DNA of 64,000 nt from Micromonospora citrea (GTDB lineage Bacteria; Actinomycetota; Actinomycetes; Mycobacteriales; Micromonosporaceae): NCBI RefSeq assembly GCF_900090315.1, contig NZ_FMHZ01000002.1:3814501-3878500 (forward strand), in the 5' to 3' direction. Under the pieces are notes generated by a model. That model worked only from the letters and a program-made list of their open reading frames with translations, did not search any database and was not told the origin of the DNA. Position 1 is the stretch's first letter. Each line of letters begins with the position of its first letter. The position numbers were made by a program, and so were the translations under genes. Below, piece after piece: positions 35,391-44,106 of this stretch.

Positions 35391-35981
35391 TCACGCGACC
35401 TCGCAGACCCGCCAACCCGTCTTCTTCACCACCGTGAACCGCAGGTCCTGCTCGGCGATCTTCTCGTCGGCGGTGGTCATGGTGACCTTGGTGGTGACGG
35501 TGGCCCGTTCGCCGGCCTGGCTGTCCACCCTGGGGCTGCTCCACCGGAACCGCGGGTTCTGGTGGGTCGAGACGTACTTCTCGACCTCGGCGACCTTGGC
35601 GGCGATCTTCTTGTCGTCCCGCGCCGAGGAGCAGACCAGGGTGGCGGCCCGGTCCGCGTCGCGGTCCTGGTAGACGGCGGTGAGGAACTCCTCCACCGCG
35701 GCCACCGGCTCGTTGGCGCCCGTGCCACTCTCGGCGTCGCGCAGCGTCAGGAAGGCGACGACGCCGCCACCGGCGCAGAGCAGCAGGATCACGGCCAGGG
35801 CGATGGAGGCGATCAGCACGCCGCGCTTCTTCCTGGGCGGGCCGGGCTGCTGGTAGGGCGGGTACCCCGCCGGCGGGACCGGGCCCGGGGCGGCGGGCGG
35901 CAGGGTGGCGCCGGGCGGGGTCGGGAGCTCCGGCTGGCCGGCCGGCGATCCGACGGGGCCACCGCTGGGCGGTTGCGTCAT
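35391..35981 (-). CDS. hypothetical membrane-anchored protein with Pro-rich cytoplasmic tail
   Basis: 196 residues from ATG 35981 (GGGGGAAGAG just upstream). About 50 Pro/Gly-rich residues (PPAGYPPYQQPGPPRKKRG) precede a single membrane helix (GVLIASIALAVILLLCAGGG) and an extracellular ~115-residue domain of the NTF2/DUF4878-like type: EPVAAVEEFLTAVYQDRDAD, RAATLVCSSARDDKK and a C-terminal RVCEVA. The two Cys (in VCSSA and RVCEV) could form a disulfide. The function is unknown; similar proteins are abundant in actinobacteria. Confidence 0.8.
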   Translation of the reverse strand: MTQPPSGGPVGSPAGQPELPTPPGATLPPAAPGPVPPAGYPPYQQPGPPRKKRGVLIASIALAVILLLCAGGGVVAFLTLRDAESGTGANEPVAAVEEFLTAVYQDRDADRAATLVCSSARDDKKIAAKVAEVEKYVSTHQNPRFRWSSPRVDSQAGERATVTTKVTMTTADEKIAEQDLRFTVVKKTGWRVCEVA

Positions 35982-36137
35982 CTCTTCCCCCGGGGGTGCG
36001 ACGCCGCCGCCTCCCGGGGCGACGAGCGTGATCGAGCTGGCGGCGAGCCGGCGAGCGCCCGTCCGACCGGAAGGGTAGCGGTCGGCCGGCGCATTCGGTG
36101 GGCCGGCAGGCGCAGTCGGATTCCTCGCCACGCATGT

Positions 36138-36151
36138 GTCGCATATGTGAC
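36138..36151. promoter_or_regulatory. 14-bp palindrome in a divergent gap
   Basis: GTC-G-CATATG-T-GAC (12 of 14 positions symmetrical), in a relatively AT-rich patch of the 311-bp gap between 35981 and 36293. Possible operator for one or both genes; the binding protein is unknown. Confidence 0.45.
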
Positions 36152-36178
36152 TCCGAGTGACCGGCCGTGCGCGTCCTG

Positions 36179-36208
36179 TTGGCGGGACTCCCGGTCCGGT
36201 CCTACGTT
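36179..36208 (+). promoter_or_regulatory. candidate promoter for the 36293 gene
   Basis: TTGGCG (36179-36184), 18-nt spacer, TACGTT (36203-36208). The start would be near 36215, leaving a ~78-nt leader. The remainder of the 35982-36292 gap shows nothing else of note. Confidence 0.45.
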
Positions 36209-36292
36209 CTCACCGTCGCGGGGGAACGGGGCCGGGCGGAACCGGGCCCCGGACGATGACGTGAACAGGTACGACGTCCGGAGGCGAAGGGC

Positions 36293-36775
36293 ATGCGCGA
36301 CGTGGACAACAACCCCCGAGGCCAGTTCTCGACGGGCGACCGGGCGTGGCGGGCCGGGGCCGGCTCCGGCGACGCCGAGGGGGTGGTGGGCGGCCTGCCG
36401 ATCAACGAGCGGTCGTACCGGCGGTTCGTCGATCCCGTCGAGGTGCGCGTCGCGGACCGGCCCGCCGCGCGCGGCCGGGACGAGGAGGAGCCCGGGTACG
36501 TCATCCACCTGCCGATCCGGGTCGCCGACCTGGCGGCGGCCACCGCGCTGGCCGGCACGGTCGCCACGTCGCTGAGCTTCCTGCCGGAGCTGGACGCCGG
36601 CGAGACCACCGTCTCCACCGCCGACGACCAGAACAACCGGCACCGGGTCTTCTGCGACCTGCTGCTGCCGGACCGGTCCCGCTGCCCCCAGCCGTACGAG
36701 CACGGCGGCCCCTGCGGGGAGCTGCCGGTCGCTCCGGAGCAGCGTCCCGCGCCCCGGCCGTCCGCCGGACCGTAG
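36293..36775 (+). CDS. hypothetical protein
   Basis: 160 residues, not recognised. The N-terminal ~55 residues are Gly/Asp/Arg-rich and probably disordered (MRDVDNNPRGQFSTGDRAWR). The middle has an ordered segment (YVIHLPIRVADLAAATALAG, VATSLSFLPELDAGETTVST), and a Cys-containing end (HRVFCDLLLPDRSRCPQPYE, GGPCGELPV) holds three Cys and two His that could bind a metal. The ATG follows GGAGGCGAAGGGC. It lies 46 bp upstream of the DUF4177 gene and may be its operon leader. Confidence 0.7.
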   Translation: MRDVDNNPRGQFSTGDRAWRAGAGSGDAEGVVGGLPINERSYRRFVDPVEVRVADRPAARGRDEEEPGYVIHLPIRVADLAAATALAGTVATSLSFLPELDAGETTVSTADDQNNRHRVFCDLLLPDRSRCPQPYEHGGPCGELPVAPEQRPAPRPSAGP

Positions 36776-36821
36776 GCTGTGCGTCGAAGAGCCGTACTCC
36801 ATCCAAGGGAGCCCTCCACCG

Positions 36822-36977
36822 ATGCAGAAGTGGGAATACGCCACGGTCCCGCTGCTGGTCCACGCGACCAAGCAGATCCTCGACAACTGGGGCGAGGACG
36901 GGTGGGAACTCGTCTCCGTGGTTCCCGGCCCGAACCCGGAGCAGCTCGTCGCGTACCTCAAGCGGCCGAAGGCGTGA
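36822..36977 (+). CDS. DUF4177 small protein
   Basis: 51 residues: MQKWEYATVPLLVHATKQIL then DNWGEDGWELVSVVPGP and AYLKRPKA. The WEY...GWELV pattern defines DUF4177, small beta-alpha proteins of unknown function. M. tuberculosis has the same small gene (Rv3678A) beside its RidA gene. The stop overlaps a GTG of the next frame, so translation is probably coupled. AAGGGAG upstream is the ribosome site. Confidence 0.85.
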   Translation: MQKWEYATVPLLVHATKQILDNWGEDGWELVSVVPGPNPEQLVAYLKRPKA

Positions 36978-36982
36978 GCGGC

Positions 36983-37444
36983 ATGACCAACGGTCCCCAC
37001 GCGAAGCTCGCCGAACTCGGGCACGAGCTGCCCGAGGTGGTCCCGCCCGTGGCCAGCTACGTGCCGGCCGTGCAGTCCGGGCAGCACGTCTACGTCTCCG
37101 GGCAGCTGCCGATGGCCGAGGGCAAGCTCCTCGCCACCGGCAAGGTCGGCGCCGGCGTCTCCGCCGAGCAGGCCAAGGACCTGGCCCAGCGGTGCGCGCT
37201 CAACGCCCTGGCGGCGATCGACTCGCTGGTCGGCCTGGAGAACGTCGTCAAGATCGTGAAGGTGACCGGCTTCGTCGCCGCCGCCCCCGGCTTCACCGCC
37301 GTCCCGGGCGTGATCAACGGCGCCTCCGACCTGTTCGGGGCGGTGTTCGGCGAGGCCGGCCGGCACGCCCGCAGCGCCGTCGGCGTCGCCGAGCTGCCCC
37401 TCGATGCCCCCGTCGAGGTCGACGTCATCGTCGAGGTCGCCTGA
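36983..37444 (+). CDS. RidA/YjgF family protein
   Basis: 153 residues, of the group that removes reactive enamine/imine intermediates. Visible are VQSGQHVYVSGQLPM (conserved VSGQ), the helix QRCALNALAAIDSLVGLENV, VVKIVKVTGFV and the C-terminal HARSAVGVAELPLDAPVEVD with the family's R-S/T-A-V-G active-site Arg. An actinobacterial subfamily longer than E. coli RidA. Start ATG 36983 is chosen; GTG 36974 overlapping the previous stop is possible. Orthologous position to Rv3678c. Confidence 0.9.
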   Translation: MTNGPHAKLAELGHELPEVVPPVASYVPAVQSGQHVYVSGQLPMAEGKLLATGKVGAGVSAEQAKDLAQRCALNALAAIDSLVGLENVVKIVKVTGFVAAAPGFTAVPGVINGASDLFGAVFGEAGRHARSAVGVAELPLDAPVEVDVIVEVA

Positions 37445-37455
37445 CCCGCGCCCAC

Positions 37456-37535
37456 CCCCGCGATCTTGCACTGACCGCCCTGGCGAAAGCCGCGAAGCGG
37501 GACGTATCCGGGGCGGAAACTGCAAGATCGCGGGG
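37456..37535. repeat. long dispersed palindrome, GATCTTGCA type (copy 2)
   Basis: Perfect 15-bp arms CCCCGCGATCTTGCA (37456-37470) and TGCAAGATCGCGGGG (37521-37535) with a 50-nt centre. It shares the core with the element at 18366-18442. It lies between the RidA and MBL genes, close to the predicted MBL promoter (TACGAT at 37553-37558). Confidence 0.85.
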
Positions 37536-37565
37536 AGTGGCGGCGGGGGCCGTACGATCGCAGCC

Positions 37566-38393
37566 ATGACCGGGCACTTCACCGCGCCGGCGGCGGCGCT
37601 CGCCGACGAGCTGCCGGGCTGGGTGACGCTGCTGCGTGCCCCGAACCCGGGGCCGATGACGCTCGACGGCACCAACACCTGGCTGCTGCGCGCCCCCGGG
37701 CAGGAGCACGCCGTCGTCGTCGACCCCGGCCCGGCCGACGAGGAGCACCTGGCGGCGATCGCCGCGCGGGGGCCGATCGGTCTGGTGCTGATCACCCACG
37801 GCCACCCGGACCACACCGACGGCTCGCGCCGCCTGCACGAGCTGCTCGACGGGGTGCCCGTCCGCGCGGCCGACCCCGCGCACACCCTCGCGGGGGAGCC
37901 GCTGACCACGCCCGGGGACGGCCTCGGCGGCCACGGCCTGGGCATCCGGCTCCTGCCGACCCCCGGACACACCGGCGACTCGGTCTGCTTCCTCGTCGAG
38001 CACGGCGACGAGCGGGTCGTGCTCACCGGCGACACCATCCTCGGCCGGGGCACCACCGTGGTCGCCCACCCCGACGGGCACCTCGGCGACTACCTGGACA
38101 GCCTGGAGCTGCTCTCGACGTACCGGGGGATCCCCGCGCTGCCGGGGCACGGCCCGGCGCTGGCCGACTGCGCCGCCGCCGCCGAGTTCTACCTCGCCCA
38201 CCGCCGGGCCCGGCTCGACCAGGTCCGGGCGGCGGTCGCCGAGGGCGCCGGCACCGCCGCCGAGGTGGTCGCGAAGGTCTACGCGGACGTCGACCGGTCG
38301 CTGTGGTGGGCGGCCGAGTGGTCGGTGCGCGCGCAACTGGAACACCTCGGGCGGGAATCCGGCGAAGGTGCCGCGGGGTTGGAGCAAGCGTGA
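37566..38393 (+). CDS. MBL-fold metallo-hydrolase (Rv3677c-like)
   Basis: 275 residues, metallo-beta-lactamase fold of the LACTB2-like type, possibly an RNase or thioester hydrolase. The zinc motif is LITHGHPDHTDGS (HxHxDH), followed by LPTPGHTGDSVCF, VVLTGDTILGRG and the terminal PGHGPALAD; a C-terminal winged-helix-like tail (EVVAKVYADVDRSLWWAAEW) is present as in LACTB2. TACGAT ends 7 nt before the ATG and no ribosome site is seen, so a leaderless mRNA is likely. The stop overlaps the cyclase start (GTGA). Confidence 0.9.
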   Translation: MTGHFTAPAAALADELPGWVTLLRAPNPGPMTLDGTNTWLLRAPGQEHAVVVDPGPADEEHLAAIAARGPIGLVLITHGHPDHTDGSRRLHELLDGVPVRAADPAHTLAGEPLTTPGDGLGGHGLGIRLLPTPGHTGDSVCFLVEHGDERVVLTGDTILGRGTTVVAHPDGHLGDYLDSLELLSTYRGIPALPGHGPALADCAAAAEFYLAHRRARLDQVRAAVAEGAGTAAEVVAKVYADVDRSLWWAAEWSVRAQLEHLGRESGEGAAGLEQA

Positions 38394-41300
38394 CCTGCCC
38401 GGTGTGCGGAACCGTAGCCGTACCCGGCGCGCGGTTCTGCCACAACTGCGGGGCCGCGCTGCCGGCCGCCGCCATGCTGCCGGCGGCCGAGCGCCGGGTG
38501 GTCACCGTGCTCTTCGGCGACCTGTCGGACTTCACCTCGTGGTCGGAGGACCTCGACCCGGAACGGGTCGGCGCCGTCACCGACCGGGTGCTCGCCGCCC
38601 TGGCCGGCGCGGTCAAGACGTTCGGCGGGCACGTCGACAAGCTCACCGGCGACGGCATCATGGCGGTCTTCGGCGCGCCGGTGACGCACGAGGACGACGC
38701 CGAGCGGGCGGTCCGCGCCGCGCTGTCCATGCAGCGGGCGGTGCGCCGGGTGCTCGACGACGAGCGGGGCGGCGGCGCGCCGCTCGGCCTGCGGGTCGGG
38801 CTGAACACCGGCGACGTGATCGCCGGCATCCAGGCCGCGATCGAGTACACGGTCATCGGCGACACCGTGAACACCGCCGCCCGGCTGGCCGACGCCGCCG
38901 CCGTCGGCGCGGTCTACGCCGGGGCGCGGACCTCCGCCGCCACCCGGCACGTCGCCTCCTGGCGGGCGCTGCGGCCGTTGCGGCTCAAGGGCAAGCGCGA
39001 GCCGGTCGAGGCGTACGAGCTGCTCGGCCTCCTGGACGCGCCGGGCACCCGGTCGGGCCTCGGCGACGAGGCCCCCTTCGTCGGCCGGGAGACCGAGATC
39101 GGCCGGGTCGCCGGCCGGCTGGCCGAGGTGATCGACCGCGGCGAGCCCCGGGTGCTGCTGATGACGGCCGAGGCGGGGCTCGGCAAGTCCCGCTTCGCCG
39201 CCGAGGTGGAACGCCTCGCCGCGGGCTACGACGTGGGCGCCGGCCGGTACGCCGCGCACACCGGCGCCCGGGTGCTGTCGGTGCGGTGCGCCGCCTTCGG
39301 CGAGCGCCGCCGGCTCGCGCCCCTGGCCGACCTGGTCCGGGCGGCGGTCGGCCTGCCCAACGACGCCGCCACCGCGCTCACCCGCCCGGCCGTCGAGGAG
39401 CGGCTGCGCCGGCTCAACCAGCGGCTCGGCCGCTCCGGCGGCGATCCGTCCCCCGTCGCCACCGACCAGCTGCTGGCCCTGCTCGGGTTCGCCGAACTGC
39501 CCGCCGGCGGCGCGACCGACCAGGCCGAGTGGAGCACCGCCGGGCAGCCCGCCGACGCCGACGCCGTGCCGAACGCCGTCGCCGAACTGCTCAGCGCGCT
39601 CGCGGCGGAGGCGCCGCTGGTGGTCGTCGTCGACGACCTGCACGACGCGACCGCCGAGACCATCCGGGCACTCGGGGTCGCCCTGTCCCGGCTCACCGGC
39701 CCGGTGCTGGTGCTGCTGCTCGGCCGGCCCGAGCTGGTGCGAACCGCCGGGGCGCTGACCCGGGTCGCCGACGCCGAGGTGCACGCGCTGCCGCCGCTGC
39801 GCGGCGCCGACGCGGCCCGGCTGCTCACCAGCTATCTCGGCGGGGGCAAGCTGCCCCAGGCCGACACCGACCGGCTGCTCGCCACCGCGCAGGGCAACCC
39901 GTTCTACCTGGCCGAGCTGGTCACCCTGCTGATGGAGCGGGGCGCGCTGACGGCCGTCGCCGACCGGCACGCCCCCGGCCCCGGCGGCTGGCGGCTGGCG
40001 CCCGGCTCACTCGGCAGTCGCCTGCTCTCCCGCGACCTGGCGGCGGTGCTCGCCGCGCGCATCGACGCGCTGCCCGTCGACGCCCGCTCGGTGCTGCGCG
40101 ACGCCGCGGTGGTCGGCGACACCGTGCCGGCCGGCGCGCTCGAGGCACTGCGCGAGCAGCGGGCCGGGCGGGACGGCCGCCCGGCGGCGGTGATCGCCGT
40201 CGAGCTGGAGCGGGCCGTCGAGGAGCTGCTGCAACGCCGGATGCTGCACCGCGCCCGCGCCGGCTACGCCTTCGCCACCCCGCTGATGCGGGAGGCCGCC
40301 TACGCCGGGGTGAGCAAGGCCGAGCTGGCCGAGCGGCACGCGGCGCTGGCCCGCTGGGCCGCGACCGATCCGCCGGCCGGGGCGGGCGCGCCGGGCGGCT
40401 TCACGGAGGCGGCCCGCGACGTGTTCGTGGCCGAGCACGTGGAGCGGGCTGCCACGCTGGCCGACACGGTCGGGCTGCGGCCGGACGCGCCGGCGCGCGC
40501 CGTCGTCCCGCTGGGCGTCGACGCGCTCGGCCGGGCCGCCCGCCGGTCCCTGCAGGCGGGCGAGCCCGCGCTGGCCGTGGAGTACGCCGAGCGCGCCGCC
40601 GAGCTGGCCCGCGACGGGGTGCCGGTGGCCGACCGCGTGGTGCACGCCCGGGCGCTGCTCCAGATCGGCCGCCCCGCCGACGCGCTCGCCTCCGCCGAGA
40701 AGATCGCGGCCAACGCCGGCGAGCCGGCGGTGCGGGCCAGCGCGCTGCTGCTCGCCGGGCAGGCCCACCAGACCATGGGCGACCAGGCGCGGGCGACGGC
40801 CTGCTGGCAGGAGGCGTTGCAGGTGGCCACCGACGGCGGGCTGCCGACCCTGCGCGCCTCGGCGATGCGCCGCCTCGGCATGGCCGACTTCATCGCCGGG
40901 CGGCTGGGGCAGGCGAGCAGCCGCCTCGCGGCGTCGTACCAGGTCAGCCTCCAGGTGCAGGACCGTCGGGGGCAGGCGTGGTCGTTGCAGAACCTGGCCT
41001 GGGTGACCACCACCAGGGGCGACTTCGCCGGCACCGACGCGGTGCTCGGCCGGGCCGCCCGGCTCTTCGCCGAGCTGAAGGACCCGTACGGGCGGGCGTG
41101 GCTGCGCGGCACCACCGCGTTCGCCCGGCTGCTGGCCGGCCGGCTGCGGGAGGCGTGCCGGATGGCGCGGGTCTTCCTGCCGTTCGGCGAGCGGGTCGGC
41201 GAGGCGTGGGCGGTGGGCACGCTGCGCGCCGTGGAGGCGTACGCGACCGCCGAGCTGGGCGAGCTGGCCGAGGCGGACCGGGGCGCCCGCCGGGCGTACC

Positions 41301-41977
41301 GGGAGTTCGCCGCCGCCTCCGACGACTGGGGGCAGGGCTTCGCGCTGGTCGTGCGGGGGGTGGTGGCGCGCGGGCTGGGCGAGCCGGAACACGCCGCCGA
41401 CCTGCTCACCGACGCGCTGTGGCACGCGCACCGGACGTCGCATCCGCTGCTCACCGGGATGGCCGGCACGCTGCGCGGGTTCGTGGCGCTGGACATGGGC
41501 GACTACGACACGGCCGAGCGGGCCGCGCGCTCGGTGCTGACCGCCGTCGAGCCGCACAACCCGCAGGCGCCTGCCCAGGTGGCGCCCCGGGTGCTGCTGG
41601 CCACCGCGCGGTTGGCCGCGGGCGACTCCGCCACCGCGGTCGGGCTCCTGGCCCCGGTGGCGACCGTCGCCGCCACCGTGCCCTCGCTGCTCATCTCCCG
41701 CCGCCAGACGATGGCCCGGTACGCCGCGGCGCTGCTCGCCCACGGTCAGCGCGAGCAGGCGCTGGACTGGGCCCGGCGGGCGGTGGCCGCCCCGGCGGAG
41801 GACGTGCGCAGCCAGGTGGTCGGGGCGATGGTGCTCGCCGAGGCGCTCGCCGAGTGCGGCCGGCCCGTGGAGGCGCTGGCCAGCGCCGAGGAGGCGGTGC
41901 GGCTGGCGTACGCGACCGAGCAGCGCAGCGAGCGTCCCGCCGCCGACGCCCTCCGCGCCCGCCTCGCCGCCGGCTGA
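38390..41977 (+). CDS. zinc-ribbon / class III nucleotide cyclase / AAA ATPase / TPR protein
   Basis: 1195 residues. A zinc ribbon (C3, C6, C17, C20) leads into a class III cyclase domain (about 35-205): metal ligands D44 and D88, purine-site K84, and transition-state N161 and R165 are present. The second purine-site residue is T154 (YTVIGDTVN) instead of Asp, the class IIIb signature linked in other proteins to bicarbonate response. An AAA/STAND-like ATPase follows (Walker A AEAGLGKS at 260-267, VVVVDDLHD as Walker B), then a ~600-residue helical repeat (TPR-like) C-terminus. No helix-turn-helix is seen at the end, unlike LuxR-type relatives. Translation is coupled to the MBL gene. cAMP is the likely product. 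Confidence 0.9.
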   Translation: MTCPVCGTVAVPGARFCHNCGAALPAAAMLPAAERRVVTVLFGDLSDFTSWSEDLDPERVGAVTDRVLAALAGAVKTFGGHVDKLTGDGIMAVFGAPVTHEDDAERAVRAALSMQRAVRRVLDDERGGGAPLGLRVGLNTGDVIAGIQAAIEYTVIGDTVNTAARLADAAAVGAVYAGARTSAATRHVASWRALRPLRLKGKREPVEAYELLGLLDAPGTRSGLGDEAPFVGRETEIGRVAGRLAEVIDRGEPRVLLMTAEAGLGKSRFAAEVERLAAGYDVGAGRYAAHTGARVLSVRCAAFGERRRLAPLADLVRAAVGLPNDAATALTRPAVEERLRRLNQRLGRSGGDPSPVATDQLLALLGFAELPAGGATDQAEWSTAGQPADADAVPNAVAELLSALAAEAPLVVVVDDLHDATAETIRALGVALSRLTGPVLVLLLGRPELVRTAGALTRVADAEVHALPPLRGADAARLLTSYLGGGKLPQADTDRLLATAQGNPFYLAELVTLLMERGALTAVADRHAPGPGGWRLAPGSLGSRLLSRDLAAVLAARIDALPVDARSVLRDAAVVGDTVPAGALEALREQRAGRDGRPAAVIAVELERAVEELLQRRMLHRARAGYAFATPLMREAAYAGVSKAELAERHAALARWAATDPPAGAGAPGGFTEAARDVFVAEHVERAATLADTVGLRPDAPARAVVPLGVDALGRAARRSLQAGEPALAVEYAERAAELARDGVPVADRVVHARALLQIGRPADALASAEKIAANAGEPAVRASALLLAGQAHQTMGDQARATACWQEALQVATDGGLPTLRASAMRRLGMADFIAGRLGQASSRLAASYQVSLQVQDRRGQAWSLQNLAWVTTTRGDFAGTDAVLGRAARLFAELKDPYGRAWLRGTTAFARLLAGRLREACRMARVFLPFGERVGEAWAVGTLRAVEAYATAELGELAEADRGARRAYREFAAASDDWGQGFALVVRGVVARGLGEPEHAADLLTDALWHAHRTSHPLLTGMAGTLRGFVALDMGDYDTAERAARSVLTAVEPHNPQAPAQVAPRVLLATARLAAGDSATAVGLLAPVATVAATVPSLLISRRQTMARYAAALLAHGQREQALDWARRAVAAPAEDVRSQVVGAMVLAEALAECGRPVEALASAEEAVRLAYATEQRSERPAADALRARLAAG

Positions 41978-42115
41978 CCGCTCCGGGCGCCCGGCTCCCG
42001 GGGCCGGGGCCGTATTGGCGGTTCCGGTGATGCGGCATGTCGGAGGTGGCCGATAGCGTGGCAGATCCGAGGGGTGGTCCGAGGTCGGCCGCGCCGGGGT
42101 CTGGGGAGGGCCGGG

Positions 42116-42586
42116 ATGAGGTTGCCGCGTTCGGCCGCGGGATGGACGATCGCGGTCTTCGGCGTGCTGGCGCTGGTCATGGGCGCGGTCGGGCTGCTCT
42201 GGCCGGAGGCGCTGCTGCGCATGCTCGGCTTCGAGGTGCCGGCCACCCGCGCGGCCGGTGACCACACCGGCACCTTCCTGACGGCGTCCTCGATGGCCTC
42301 GTTCAACATGGGCGTCTACTACCTGCTCGCCACCGCGACCGAGTGGCGCCCGTTCTACCGCTTCACCGTGGTGTTCCGGCTGGTCACGTTCACCGTGTTC
42401 GGCATCGCGGTGCTGGCCGACGTCGCGCCCGGCCGGTTCCTCGGGGTGGCCGCCTGGGAGGGCCTCGGTGCGGTGGCGACCGTCGTGGGGCTCTGGTGGG
42501 ACGAGCGGCGCGCGGGCTCGGCGGCCGGCGGGGGTGGGAGCGTTCTTTCCGCTGGTGCCGCCCCGGCTCCCGATGCGGCTCATTGA
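42116..42586 (+). CDS. hypothetical four-helix membrane protein
   Basis: 156 residues from ATG 42116 (GGGGAGGG 5 nt upstream). Four hydrophobic segments can be seen: WTIAVFGVLALVMGAVGLLW, FNMGVYYLLATATEW, FRLVTFTVFGIAVLADVAPG and GLGAVATVVGLWW, followed by an Ala/Gly cytoplasmic tail. The arrangement resembles small DUF4267/DoxX-like membrane proteins, but no firm family is recognised. It lies 33 bp upstream of the kinase gene, whose promoter overlaps its 3' end. Confidence 0.75.
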   Translation: MRLPRSAAGWTIAVFGVLALVMGAVGLLWPEALLRMLGFEVPATRAAGDHTGTFLTASSMASFNMGVYYLLATATEWRPFYRFTVVFRLVTFTVFGIAVLADVAPGRFLGVAAWEGLGAVATVVGLWWDERRAGSAAGGGGSVLSAGAAPAPDAAH

Positions 42587-42610
42587 GCGGCCGGTCCGGT
42601 TGGGTATTTT
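42583..42610 (+). promoter_or_regulatory. promoter of the kinase gene (leaderless)
   Basis: TTGAGC (42583-42588), 16-nt spacer, TATTTT (42605-42610), an AT-rich spot in GC-rich DNA. The kinase GTG is 8 nt after the hexamer and no ribosome site exists. Confidence 0.65.
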
Positions 42611-42618
42611 CTAGAACT

Positions 42619-44106
42619 GTGACCGAGACCCCGCCCGGCGCCCTGCCGTTGCCCATCGTGCCCGGTCTGACTGATCTGCGCGTCTTTGCCCGGGGCGGCT
42701 ACGCCACCATCTACAAGGCGACCCAGATCTCCGTGGGCCGCGAGGTCGCGGTCAAGGTCGAGAACCGCACGCTCGACAGCGAGCGGGACCAGGCCCGCTT
42801 CCTGCGCGAGGCGCGGGCCGCCGGGCGGATGTCGTCCCACCCGCACGTGGTGGACCTCTTCGACGTCGGGGTCACCGTCGACCAGCATCCCTATCTGATC
42901 ATGGAACTCTGCGACGGCTCGTACGCGGAGCGGATGCGCACGTCGCCGCTGGGGCCGGCCGAGGCCCGCGACCTCGGCGTCAAGATCGCCGACGCGATCG
43001 CCCACTCGCACGCCGCCGGGGTGCTGCACCGCGACGTCAAGCCGGCGAACATCCTCTTCTCGCACTTCAACCCGGCGGTGCTGGCCGACTTCGGGCTGGC
43101 CGTGGTGGCCGAGATGCGCGACGCCTCGGTCGCCCTGGAGGTGCTCACCCCGGCTTACGCGCCGCCGGAGATGTTCAACCACAGCCCGCCGTCGCCCGCC
43201 GTCGACGTCTACGCCCTCTGCGCGACCCTCTACGCGGTCATGCACGGCCGCCCGCCCCGCTGGCAGTCCGAGCGCAATCCCAGCCTGGTGACGGTGCTGG
43301 AGATGTTCCACCAGCCGGTCCCCGGCCTGCCCGGCGTGCCGGACGAGATGATCGACGTGCTGCGGGTCGGCATGTCGAACGACCCGGGCGAGCGCCCGTC
43401 GGCCGTCGAGCTGCGCGACCTGCTGGCCGGCCTGCCGCTCGACCCGCCCGGCTCGCCGGTCGGCGGCGCGCCGGTGTCGGGCTCCCCGGTCAGCGGCGGT
43501 CCCGCCGGCCGCGCGACCCGCCCCGCTCCGCGACCCCCCGTGGAGGACACGCACCCGACGGTGGCCACGCCCGCCCGGCCCCGCCGGCGGCGCTGGTTCC
43601 TCGGCGGCGCCGGGATGGTCGCGTTGGCCGCCTCGGTCAGCGCCGGTGCCTGGCTGGCCGGCGCCGCCTCGGTCCCGGCCCCGTCCCCGACGGCCGACGT
43701 GGCCGCGACGAGCGGGGTGCTGCCCGCCTGCGCCGCGGTCGCCGGGCTGCCCGACGGCACGGGCTGCGCCGACGAGCTGGAGTGCTTCGGGCCGATGGAG
43801 GTGCGCGGGGCCCGGGCCAGGGCGGCCCGGGTGCCCTGCGACGGCGAGCACACCTGGGAGAGCTACGCCGAGGGCCGGCTCCCCGACACCCTGGTCGGCG
43901 CGGATTACACCCGGCTCCGCCAGGCCCCGGCGGTGCGCCGGGTCTGCAACGAGACCACCTTCCGGCTCACCAGCGGGATGAGCCGCGTCGACGGCTGGAA
44001 CTTCGAGGTGCTGCCCCCGACCGGAGTGGACGCCGACCGGACGTACCGCTGCCTGGCCGGGCGTGGGCTGGACGCGCTCGCCTCACCCACCCTCACCGGT
44101 CGCTGA
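42619..44106 (+). CDS. membrane Ser/Thr protein kinase with extracellular septum-formation-like domain
   Basis: 495 residues. The cytoplasmic Hanks-type kinase domain (about 18-275) has a Gly loop RGGYATIYKA, catalytic K46 (VAVKVE), HRDVKPANI, ADFGLA and APPEM. A Pro-rich juxtamembrane linker and one membrane helix (WFLGGAGMVALAASVSAGAW) follow. The exterior ~110 residues carry six Cys (ACAAV, GCADELEC, VPCDGEHTWESYAEG, RRVCNETTF, YRCLAG) and resemble the actinobacterial septum-formation domain found in lipoproteins. It may sense an envelope signal. The C-terminal 24 bp overlap the convergent gene. Confidence 0.9.
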   Translation: MTETPPGALPLPIVPGLTDLRVFARGGYATIYKATQISVGREVAVKVENRTLDSERDQARFLREARAAGRMSSHPHVVDLFDVGVTVDQHPYLIMELCDGSYAERMRTSPLGPAEARDLGVKIADAIAHSHAAGVLHRDVKPANILFSHFNPAVLADFGLAVVAEMRDASVALEVLTPAYAPPEMFNHSPPSPAVDVYALCATLYAVMHGRPPRWQSERNPSLVTVLEMFHQPVPGLPGVPDEMIDVLRVGMSNDPGERPSAVELRDLLAGLPLDPPGSPVGGAPVSGSPVSGGPAGRATRPAPRPPVEDTHPTVATPARPRRRRWFLGGAGMVALAASVSAGAWLAGAASVPAPSPTADVAATSGVLPACAAVAGLPDGTGCADELECFGPMEVRGARARAARVPCDGEHTWESYAEGRLPDTLVGADYTRLRQAPAVRRVCNETTFRLTSGMSRVDGWNFEVLPPTGVDADRTYRCLAGRGLDALASPTLTGR

